This document shows positions 49,315 through 57,702 of a stretch of 64,000 nucleotides of DNA, piece after piece. Positions within the stretch are counted from its first letter, which is position 1, and each line of letters begins with the position of its first letter. Source of the DNA: Bacteroidota bacterium (lineage in GTDB: Bacteria; Bacteroidota; Bacteroidia; B-17B0; Aurantibacillaceae); the NCBI GenBank assembly GCA_016702705.1, contig JADJDM010000023.1, positions 1 through 64,000 on the forward strand. Reading direction: 5' to 3'. Under the pieces are notes generated by a model, which ran no database searches, had not been told where the DNA came from, and saw only the letters and a program-made list of their open reading frames with translations. The position numbers and the translations under genes are program-made.

Positions 49315-49589
49315 ATGATGGATGTTGATAAAATAGTTTTAGGAGTTTTATTGTTGTCAGTAATTTTGTCCTTTGCATTTACGAAGTTTAAAGGCAGTAT
49401 AAGTCGCGTTTTGTTCGTTAACCTCATTAGTTACCCAATAGCGTCGATTGTCGCAATTATTATTTTGAGTTTTTTTGTCGAGAAAAATTTTATTTTGGCG
49501 ATAGGAATTGATTTTGGCATTCGTTGCTAATTGTCGTGCCCGTAACTTTGATAATATTTGGCCTGAGTTATATTATTAAACATTATTAA
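49315..49589 (+). CDS. Small membrane protein, one frameshift
   Basis: MMDVDKIVLGVLLLSVILS opens a protein with about three hydrophobic helices. The frame breaks near 49520. One added G gives IDFGHSLLIVVPVTL and IIFGLSYIIKHY, ending at 49589. About 91 residues. The DNA on both sides is GC-richer and noncoding, and the gene is flanked by an unusual dyad on the right, so it may be a recent arrival. Function unknown. Confidence 0.55.
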
Positions 49590-49620
49590 GGTCGGTATAT
49601 CTCGTCCGCAACCTATCCGT

Positions 49621-49745
49621 GGTAACGGTTCGGGGCTTGCCGTAGTGGGGTTTTCTAGCACAATACTCTGACAAGCCGAATGTTCAAAATTAAGCACAAA
49701 TTTTCATACGAAGAACTTCCCCCCATTGCGCCAAACCTTGTTACT
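49621..49745. repeat. Long imperfect dyad element between the membrane gene and the ABC-F gene
   Basis: GTAACGGTTCGGGGCTTGCC and GTAGTGGGG (49622-49650) are mirrored, imperfectly, by CCCCCCATTGCGCCAAACC and TTGTTAC (49719-49744). The ends read GTAAC and GTTAC. The right arm covers the stop codon of the ABC-F gene (49741-49743). The form resembles integron attC sites or other cassette ends, though no RYYYAAC core is exact. Confidence 0.5.
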
Positions 49746-51341
49746 GGCTGTATTTTTTGTCAAGTTCAATTGTCCGTTCTATGTTTATTTGTGTCAAAAA
49801 TGTTTCATCGTGCGATACAACAATTATTGTCCCTTGATATTCATTTATTGCTGCCGTTAGTATTTCAACATTCTGAATGTCTAAATTATTTGTTGGTTCG
49901 TCAAAAATAATAATATCTGGCGACTTGCTGTTAATTGTCAAACAGCAAAGCAACAAACGCATTCTTTCGCCACCACTCAAAGCACTGCAAGATTTATCCC
50001 AATCTTTTTTGTAAACAAAAAGCGGTTTGAGCGGATTTGATTTCGTGTTCTTGCAATGCGGAAACATTGAATTGTTCGGTTTGTTCGTAAACTTTTAGTT
50101 TGTTGTCAAGCAAAGAATAGTCTTGGTCAATGTAAACCGCTTTGTTGTCTGCTCGGTAAATTGTTTCCCGTTTGTGGTCTAATGTCGCCCAAAATGAGTT
50201 TTATCAAAGTCGTCTTTCCCGAACCATTTTGTCCTTTCAATGCAATGCGTTCGCCACTTGTAATTTGGAAATTCAAGTTCTCTGTCCAAAGTGGTTGAGT
50301 GGTATAAGCAAAATTGAGGTTTGTTGCCGTGAACAAAATTTTTCCTTTGTGTAAAGCTGAATTGTCAAAACCGAACTTCATTTTGTCAATGTCGGGCAAC
50401 GAAGAACGAAGTTCTTGTAACTCTTGTGAAATGCCACCGATTTTTTCTGTATGAACACTTTTCAATTTTGATGTGCTATTTTCTGCGTTGTTTCGCAAAG
50501 TATTCATCATTATTCGGGCAACGCCCGCTTTTCTTGTTTGCCTCTTCCACGACTATCTAATTTTTGCCGTCGTTCCAAAGTTTCCCGTTCTTTTTCTTTG
50601 GCTTTTCGCAGTTCTTTTCTTTGCTTTGAATGTCTTGAAAACTTAAAGCGTTGTTTTCAATTTGTCTTTGCTCTTTTGTAAAAGTCGTAATTACCGCCAT
50701 AAACTTTAACTCCGTGTTTGCTTAATTCGCAAATTGTGTCCAACAAGTTTAGTAATTTTCTGTCGTGGCTAACATAAATCAATGTGCTTTTGTGGACTTA
50801 ATGAAGCTATACAAAAGTTGTCTGCCCGAAACGTCTAAATGATTGCTTGGCTCGTCCAACAAAACAATTCGGGTTGATGAATAGAAATCCCCGCCAAAAA
50901 AACTTTTGTTTTCTGCCCTCCGCTTAATGTTTCCATTTTTTGTGATAAGTCCAAATTGTCTAATTGCCAATAGCTCAGTGCTTCTTTGCAACGGTCTTCT
51001 ATTGTCCAATCGTCATTGAGCAAATTGAAATTTTCATCGCTTGTGTTTCCGTTCAAAATTTCTTTCAAAGCGTTCAATTTTTCTTCAATTCGCAATGCTT
51101 GTGTTATTGTCAAATGATTGAATTGTCCGAAAATTTGCGGAACATAATACGGCTCTGCGTCAATGTTTATTTGTCCGCTTGAAGGTTGAAGTTCGCTTGC
51201 AATAATTTTGCAAGGTAGTTTCCCTACCCGTTGTTGCCTATTAAAGCTGTCTTTTTCGTGATTGTTTACTGTCAGATTGATGTCGCTAAACAGTAAATCT
51301 TTGCTTGGGTGTGTATATGAAATGTTTTGTAAAATCAACAT
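49741..51341 (-). pseudogene. ABC-F family ATPase (ribosome-protection type), many frameshifts
   Basis: Two ABC domains without membrane parts. The first has a scrambled Walker A (IGNNGVGK needs two or more indels), LSGGQKTKVFLAG, and LLDEPSNHLDV. The second has LKGQNGSGKTTLIKLILGD, LSGGERMRLLL and IIFDEPTNNLDI, then VVSHDETFL near the end. The linker is charged and coiled-coil-like. The pattern matches ABC-F proteins, many of which give resistance to ribosome-targeting drugs. Six or more frame breaks occur in 1.6 kb, far more than elsewhere, so the product is probably not made as written. The start at 51341 lies behind a leader hairpin. Confidence 0.85.
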
Positions 51342-51368
51342 AATTTCTTTCGTTAAAGATGAAACAAT

Positions 51369-51393
51369 ACAGCAACCGCTTTGCGGTTGTTGT
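51369..51393 (-). promoter_or_regulatory. Leader hairpin upstream of the ABC-F gene
   Basis: ACAGCAACCGC pairs with GCGGTTGTTGT around a three-base loop, 28 bases before the ABC-F start codon. ABC-F resistance genes are often controlled by leader attenuation; no clear leader peptide is seen on the minus strand, so this is only suggestive. Confidence 0.4.
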
Positions 51394-51449
51394 TCTGATA
51401 TGTCTGAAAGAAATTATTTTTTACATTGGTCTTCTTAATTTGTGTCGGG

Positions 51450-51545
51450 CTTCGTTTGCCGGCGCCTTTAACTTGTTTATACCCGCCATAAAATGGCGCC
51501 TATACACCCAAATTCGGGTGGCTTCCTGCCATAAGGTGTCGGATA
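51450..51545. repeat. Hairpin-rich GC-richer noncoding cluster
   Basis: CGCCATAAAATGGCG (51484-51498) is a perfect hairpin, and GGCGCC occurs at 51461 and 51495. ACCCAAATTCGGGT follows. This interval lies between the ABC-F leader and the endonuclease-family gene and carries no gene on the expected strand. Confidence 0.45.
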
Positions 51546-51572
51546 TTCATACCAAATATACTAAATTCCCAT

Positions 51573-52734
51573 TTATTTATTCATCTTCAAATAAGTAGAA
51601 ATACCATAATGGTCTGTTATAGTTTCTTCTTGCCTTTTGTAGTTGTAAGCAGTCATACTTGGGTCGTGCAATATATAATCTATACGCATTGCTGGTATTT
51701 TACCTGCGTAGGTAGAGCCTATTCCGTTACCGCTTTCTTTAAAACTATCGTATAAATTTCCTTTTACTTTTTTGTAAGCAAAGGAAGATGGTGTATCGTT
51801 AAAATCGCCACACACAATAACTTTATACTTGCATGTTTTAATGTGCTCGGCAACAATACTTGCTTGCTTAGCTCGTATTAAAAACGCACGTTTTAATAAA
51901 CGAAGAATGTTTTTAGAGCCTTCAATGTCCTCTGTTTCGTTTTGCTCAATTACATCGCTAATAAATTTGTAATCCTTTTTTCCAAAATGCAAGGATGCTA
52001 AATGAATATTGTAAATACGTACAGTATCCTTATCAATAAGCATATCGGTGTAGATACAAGTGTTGTTCCACTTGGTATTAAAATCAATGGCACCTTTTCT
52101 TACAATTGGATATTTGGTAAAGGTGGCAACACCCCAATGGTCAAACTTACGCATGGTTGTGGTGTACTCAATGAGCATACTTTGTTTTTAAAAATTTGGT
52201 AAGTGTATCGGTATTATTAAAATCTCCAGGCTCTTCGGAGGTGTAGTACTCTTGTAAACATAAAATATCTGGATTCTCTTCAGCCAAATCATTAAAAATA
52301 ATAGCTCTTGATTGTGCGTTTTTACTCCAATTATACAAATCAAACAACATACAATTATAACTCATGATTTTAACATCCTTATTATTGGGCTTTTCGCCTG
52401 TAGCTGAAATTTGAAAAAAGGAGAACAAGGAATTCCAGCCAATACCAATAATAAATAATGACCATAATGCAATTGGCTTCCATTGCAAAAGCCAGTATAA
52501 AACAAAAAACAAATTAAGAAGTAATAGTACTGGATACGCAATTCCAAAAAAGGACATCAACCAAAAGGTAATGGGATTAATATAACCAGCGCAATACGAT
52601 AATAACAAACACAAAATAGCTAAGTAATTACACCATAGCATAAACTTGTTGAACCAAGAAAGCTCTCTACGTTTTTTATATACAACCCATTCGCGCAACT
52701 CGGCAAATGAGATATTTTTCTTAAATATTATCAC
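51573..52734 (-). CDS. Endonuclease/exonuclease/phosphatase family membrane protein, one frameshift
   Basis: Three or so N-terminal helices (residues about 27-110) are followed by an EEP domain: KIMSYNCMLFDLYNW, DILCLQEYYT, then YNIHLASLHFGKK, VIVCGDFNDTPSSFAY, RIDYILHD and TDHYGISTYL, which contain the conserved Asn, Glu, Asp and His. The two parts meet near 52172-52180 in different frames; one removed or two added bases join KTKYA to IEYTTTMRKF. About 385 residues. A metal-dependent phosphodiesterase acting at the envelope is likely. Confidence 0.85.
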
Positions 52735-52745
52735 TCAGTCCCCTC

Positions 52746-53945
52746 TTAATAATCTTCCTTAACTCTTTTTAATTTCGAGAGTTTATGTATTTGTGTTAGT
52801 ATTTTTTTGTCCTCATCCGTTAATGGAATATTTCTTCGTGCCATTACTTTTTCGGCAACGCTTAATGCTTTTTCCAATTTGTAATCTACAAACTCCTCTG
52901 CCCCGCCCCAACTAAATGAACGAATAAAGTTAATTGGAAAATCACCTCCAAAAATATTTGCATTTACACCTACAACAGTTCCTGTATTAAACATGGTATT
53001 AATTCCACACTTACTATGGTCACCCATAAACAAACCACAAAATTGTAAGCCTGTATCAATCATTTCTTGCTGCGCATAGTTCCACAACTTTACATTGCCA
53101 TAGTTGTTTTTAAGATTAGAGTTGTTGGTATCTGCTCCTAAATTACACCACTCGCCCAGCACAGAGTTACCTAAGAAACCATCGTGTGCCTTACTACTAT
53201 AACCAAAAATAACCGAGTTATTTACTTCTCCACCAACTTTACTATAAGGCCCTAATGTTGTTGCACCGTATATTTTAGCTCCCATTTTTAGTTCTGCATG
53301 TTCGCCCATTGCAAATGGGCCACGAATTAAACAGCCTTCCATTATAACGGCATCTTTTCCAATATAAACATTTCCGTTATTTGTATTTATTATTGCCGCT
53401 TCTACAGAAGCTCCTTTTTCAATAAATATTTTTCCTTTACCAATATGTTTATTTGATTTACTAAGCGGGGCAGATTTTTTACCTTTTGTTACTAGATCAA
53501 AATCAGCTTCAATTGCTTCTGCATTTTTAGAGAAAATATCCCAAATAAAATTTACAATTAAAGGATTTGCTTTTGATTCTTTAAACTTAAACTTAGGGTC
53601 TGATTTTTCGGGATCAAAATATTCTCCTTTTCCAGTATTTGCTGCAACAACTGTTTTGTTCGACAGTAATACTTCGTTTTCTTTTAAAGAATTAATTTCC
53701 TTAACCAAAATTGCATTTGGACAAACCCTTCCATTAAGCCAAATATTGGGTTTTGATTTTGCGAATTTCTTCGGGAACTTTCCTTGGAGGTATTCTTCTG
53801 TTTGAAAAGAAACAACAGATTTTAATTGTTTCTCCCATTTTTCGGTAATCTTAAGTATTCCAATTCTGATTTCAGAAACGGGACGAGTGTAGGTAAAAGG
53901 CATTAGCTCTTTTCTACTGTGATCTTCAAATAAGATATAGTTCAT
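52746..53945 (-). CDS. GlmU-like protein with left-handed beta-helix
   Basis: A 399-residue protein. The N-terminus (YILFEDHSRKELMPFTYTRP) resembles a degenerate nucleotidyltransferase domain, and the C-terminal part carries hexapeptide repeats (VYIGKDAVIMEGCLIRGPFA, KIYGATTLGPYSKVGGEVNN) like the GlmU acetyltransferase helix. Bacteroidota carry this 'putative sugar nucleotidyltransferase' family; the reaction is not known. It is 11 bases upstream of the EEP gene. Confidence 0.8.
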   Translation of the reverse strand: MNYILFEDHSRKELMPFTYTRPVSEIRIGILKITEKWEKQLKSVVSFQTEEYLQGKFPKKFAKSKPNIWLNGRVCPNAILVKEINSLKENEVLLSNKTVVAANTGKGEYFDPEKSDPKFKFKESKANPLIVNFIWDIFSKNAEAIEADFDLVTKGKKSAPLSKSNKHIGKGKIFIEKGASVEAAIINTNNGNVYIGKDAVIMEGCLIRGPFAMGEHAELKMGAKIYGATTLGPYSKVGGEVNNSVIFGYSSKAHDGFLGNSVLGEWCNLGADTNNSNLKNNYGNVKLWNYAQQEMIDTGLQFCGLFMGDHSKCGINTMFNTGTVVGVNANIFGGDFPINFIRSFSWGGAEEFVDYKLEKALSVAEKVMARRNIPLTDEDKKILTQIHKLSKLKRVKEDY

Positions 53946-54030
53946 ACCTAGTAATTTTGTTTAAATGTGCGGATTATTTCGTTTCAAAACAATAAGATTT
54001 ATCCTTTTTTTGTTAAAATTATGCTGATAA

Positions 54031-55833
54031 TTAGCATTCATCAGCAATAGAAAAAATCTTTGCAATTAAATCTAGATTATTTTCTTTAATCACTTTTCTT
54101 TTCATACTCATTTTAGGCGTTAATTCGCCCGAATCAACTGTCCATTGTTTTGCAACTAGCTCAACACGTTTTATTTGCTCATAAGGAGCTAATGATTTAT
54201 TCATTCCACGAATAAATGTATTAATCTCTTTCTTTAATTCAGCATTTTCTACAATATGCTCATTCGAAACAAAATCGATGTGATTTGTTTTGCACCAATC
54301 TTTTATATTTTCAAATGAAGGCACAATAAGTGCAGAGGCAAACTTTTCACCTTCACCAATTACCATGCATTGCTCAATTAACCTGCACTCTTTTAGCATA
54401 TTCTCAATCATAAGCGGGGCAATGTATTTACCAGCTGATGTTTTAAAAATTTCCTTTTTTCTATCCGTAATTTTTAAATAACCACCTTCAACAAATTTTC
54501 CAATATCACCCGTGTGAAAATATCCTTCTTCATCAATAACTTCTTTTGTTGCTTCTTCATTTTTGTAATACCCTTTCATTACCGATGGACCTTTTACTAA
54601 TATCTCTCCATCTTCAGCAATTTTTACATCTAGTGAAGCAAGCACTTTACCAACAGTTCCAAAGCTTATTCCTAGTGGCTCCATACTGTTTACAGATATT
54701 ACTGGAGAAGTCTCTGTTAATCCATAACCTTCTAACACCGTAATTTTTGCGCAACAAAACACTCTAGCTAAACGAGGTTGCAACGCTGCCCCACCTGATG
54801 CTGCTACTAAAATTTCTCCTCCTAATGCTGCGCGCCATTTACTATAAACTAATTTATCGGCAATTTTACGTTTCATTTCATAGAAGAAACCATTTTTACC
54901 ATACATCTCATATTTTAAAGCTAAATCTAATGCCCAGAAGAAAACCTTTTTCTTAAAGCCAGTAAGTTTATCGCCTGCTGCAACTAATTTTTCATATACC
55001 CGCTCTAATAAACGAGGCACGGTAACAAAAATTTGAGGTTTAACTTCTCTCAAATTATCTGCAATTTTTTCTAATCCTTCTGCATAATAAACACCTATAC
55101 CATGATATAAATACAATGAACTCAACATACGTTCGTACACATGATTTAGTGGTAAGAAACTAAGTGCACGTGTCATTTTATGAAAGGGAGCAAACTTGTC
55201 GCAGTTTTTAACATTCGACACTAGGTTTAAATGCGTAAGCATTACACCTTTTGGTTTGCCTGTTGTTCCTGATGTATATAAAATAGTAAGTAAACTTTCT
55301 TCTGTTATAGAATCGGAAATGGCCTGAATTTTCTTCTTTATGTCAACACCAGTTAACGGATTTTCAATTAATTCCTTGCCCCGCTTTAAAAAATCCGAGT
55401 ATTGTTTTACAGCTTGTACTTCTTCATTAAAACTATAAATATGTTTTAAATCTGGCGCTTCATTTTTTATTGCATCTATTTTTTTCTCTATATCTTTTGA
55501 AGAGTAAAACACTGCTTTAACGCCAGAATCTTTAATAATAAAGTCCATATCGTGCAAGCTGGCTGTAGGGAAAATGGGAACAGTAATTACATCAATTTGT
55601 TGACAGCCAAAATCCACAAAATTCCACTCTGGACGATTGTTAGAAATGATTGCCACTTTGTCGCCAGGTACAAGTCCTAAATCTAAAAGGGCTGCACTAG
55701 TATAGTCTGCATTTTGTTTAAACTCTTTTCCCGAAACTTTTTTCCACTCCTTATTTACTTTAGATGCTAAAATATCAGGTGAGTTTTTTTCTGCAACCTT
55801 TGCAAGTAAATCAAATACACGTGTAATCTCCAT
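54031..55833 (-). CDS. Long-chain acyl-CoA synthetase / AMP-dependent ligase
   Basis: A 600-residue enzyme that activates a fatty acid with ATP and CoA. LYTSGTTGKPKGVMLTH is the AMP-binding loop, then GYGLTETSPVISVN and GYFHTGDIGKFVEGGYLKIT with DRKKEIFKTSAGKYI. The N-terminal segment suggests the FadD15-type long-chain ligases. Complete frame; divergent from the aspartoacylase-like gene. Confidence 0.93.
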   Translation of the reverse strand: MEITRVFDLLAKVAEKNSPDILASKVNKEWKKVSGKEFKQNADYTSAALLDLGLVPGDKVAIISNNRPEWNFVDFGCQQIDVITVPIFPTASLHDMDFIIKDSGVKAVFYSSKDIEKKIDAIKNEAPDLKHIYSFNEEVQAVKQYSDFLKRGKELIENPLTGVDIKKKIQAISDSITEESLLTILYTSGTTGKPKGVMLTHLNLVSNVKNCDKFAPFHKMTRALSFLPLNHVYERMLSSLYLYHGIGVYYAEGLEKIADNLREVKPQIFVTVPRLLERVYEKLVAAGDKLTGFKKKVFFWALDLALKYEMYGKNGFFYEMKRKIADKLVYSKWRAALGGEILVAASGGAALQPRLARVFCCAKITVLEGYGLTETSPVISVNSMEPLGISFGTVGKVLASLDVKIAEDGEILVKGPSVMKGYYKNEEATKEVIDEEGYFHTGDIGKFVEGGYLKITDRKKEIFKTSAGKYIAPLMIENMLKECRLIEQCMVIGEGEKFASALIVPSFENIKDWCKTNHIDFVSNEHIVENAELKKEINTFIRGMNKSLAPYEQIKRVELVAKQWTVDSGELTPKMSMKRKVIKENNLDLIAKIFSIADEC

Positions 55834-55997
55834 AAATCAAATTTGTGACATAAATGTAGGATAAATATTAGATTTTCGACGTAAAAAGCAAGAAAGATAT
55901 AGGACTTTACTCACATTTTAAAGTGAATTACGTATTTATTTAGCATCCTAACACAGTATATTTTTTTGTAATATTGGTTTCTTATTAAATCAATATT

Positions 55998-56948
55998 ATG
56001 AAAGACTTCTTAATAAATGGCAACTACATTCTTCCTGGTGAGAACACTTCTGTTATTCTTAACACCTACAAACTACCAACAAAAACAAGTATTGAAATCC
56101 CTGTTCACATTTATCGTTCAAAAAAAGAAGGTCCAACTATTTTATTAAGTGCAGGTATGCATGGCGATGAAACCAATGGGATTGAGATTGTTCGCAGAAT
56201 AATGACACGCCCCGAGGTACATAATTTAAAATGTGGTAATTTAATTGTGTTGCCCGTTATTAATATTGTTTCTTTCTTATTTGGCTCACGCGATTTACCT
56301 GATGGACGTGATTTGAATCGTTGTTTTCCTGGAAATAAAAATGGCTCATTTGGTGCGCGTATTGCTTATGATTTAATGAAAACCATCATTCCGCTCATCG
56401 ATTTTGGAGTTGATTTTCATACTGGCGGAGCAAAAATTAATAACTACCCACAATTGCGATGTGTTTTTAATTTTCCAGATAATGAAGAAATTGCAAAACG
56501 TTTTTCTGCACCTTTAATTATTGATTCAGTTTATCGCGATGGAACATTTAGAAAAGAAGCAGCTAAGAAAGGAAAACCTATATTGGTTTATGAAGGTGGC
56601 GAATCATTGCGTTTCGACTACGGAGCAATAAACGAAGGTGTAAATGGCTGTTTGCGCTTAATGAAAAGTTATGATATGATTGACATTGAAGTACCTAACA
56701 ATCCTTCAGTTCGAATTATTAAAGATACTTGGGTAAGAGCAAAAACATCAGGGCTATTTCATTTTAATAAAGCAAACGGCTCACATGTAGATAAAAATGA
56801 ATTGATTGGAGTAATTTGCAATCCTTATGGTGAAGTAGAAACAAAAATTATTTCACCTGTTAGTGGTTATGTTGTTGGTGTAAATAATCAGCCAGTTGTG
56901 AATGAAGGAGATGCCTTAATACATATTGGATTAACACACACTGACTAA
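55998..56948 (+). CDS. Succinylglutamate desuccinylase/aspartoacylase family protein
   Basis: Zinc carboxypeptidase-like hydrolase of 316 residues. Ligands lie in SAGMHGDETNG (His, Glu) and GVDFHTGG (His), then YEGGESLRFDYG with the catalytic Glu. A barrel-like C-terminal domain (SGYVVGVNNQPVVNEGDAL) ends the protein. The substrate is unclear; related genes often sit beside rimK, which is not seen here. Convergent overlap of four bases with the following lipoprotein gene. Confidence 0.85.
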   Translation: MKDFLINGNYILPGENTSVILNTYKLPTKTSIEIPVHIYRSKKEGPTILLSAGMHGDETNGIEIVRRIMTRPEVHNLKCGNLIVLPVINIVSFLFGSRDLPDGRDLNRCFPGNKNGSFGARIAYDLMKTIIPLIDFGVDFHTGGAKINNYPQLRCVFNFPDNEEIAKRFSAPLIIDSVYRDGTFRKEAAKKGKPILVYEGGESLRFDYGAINEGVNGCLRLMKSYDMIDIEVPNNPSVRIIKDTWVRAKTSGLFHFNKANGSHVDKNELIGVICNPYGEVETKIISPVSGYVVGVNNQPVVNEGDALIHIGLTHTD

Positions 56949-57460
56949 GGCACAATCAACTCAGGCGTTTCTAAAACATTACTCTTGTGTTGAGCTCTAT
57001 CGTAAAAATAAATTTTGTACTTTATTACTTTATGGTTACTTGATTGGCGGTAACCATTTAAATTAATTTGAAATTCGCCTTTTAAATAATCTTCCTTAGT
57101 TGTTTTTTCTACAAACTGAATACGTTGTGTAATTAAACCAGTATCAATTTTATTAGTAATAAGGTCATAAATAAGTGTATCCTTAAAAACACCGTCATTT
57201 CCTTTATAAAAAGCTTTTATATACAGATTGTAGTAATATGGGCTCGATTTATCGTAAATCCCTGTAGTGTCAGATGTTTTTAATCCAATATCACCATCAC
57301 CATCCGTAAACTTTAAAACCATAAAAGCTTCGTATTTACTATAGGCTTCAAAGCTTTTGTATTCTAAAACGGGTTCAATAGGAAACGAGTTCTTGTCTTT
57401 TTTACACGACAAAACAACAACGATTGAAGTTAAAACTAATATGAGGTTTCTAAAATTCAT
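56945..57460 (-). CDS. Hypothetical lipoprotein
   Basis: A 171-residue protein, lipobox VVVLSC. KFTDGDGDIGLKTSDTTGIY is the calcium-like DGDGD motif seen in many Bacteroidota lipoproteins, where it stands beside beta-rich modules. It probably faces the periplasm or surface. Function unknown. Confidence 0.7.
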   Translation of the reverse strand: MNFRNLILVLTSIVVVLSCKKDKNSFPIEPVLEYKSFEAYSKYEAFMVLKFTDGDGDIGLKTSDTTGIYDKSSPYYYNLYIKAFYKGNDGVFKDTLIYDLITNKIDTGLITQRIQFVEKTTKEDYLKGEFQINLNGYRQSSNHKVIKYKIYFYDRAQHKSNVLETPELIVP

Positions 57461-57702
57461 TCCTTAATTTCTGACAATAAAAATACAATAATAATTACTC
57501 ATTTACAACATTAACAAATTTTAATATTATACGCATTCAATAATAAATCAACCATAAGGATAAAACTTATTTAAATCATAAAAATATCTGACAATCATCA
57601 GAAATATAGATTGCTTTCAAACGCAAATTTGTAGAATCAATAATAATAAGGGAAACAAATAATATTATTGATAAGTAAATCTAAATTAAAATAAACAAAA
57701 TC

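Noticed and set aside
49090..49745. A true integron with integrase and attC array
   Set aside because: No integrase is present, and only one convincing dyad was found; the core does not match the attC consensus.
51359..51598. Plus-strand frame of 79 codons upstream of the ABC-F gene
   Set aside because: It crosses the leader hairpin and the GC-rich hairpin cluster, has no recognisable domain and would overlap the endonuclease gene's 3' end.
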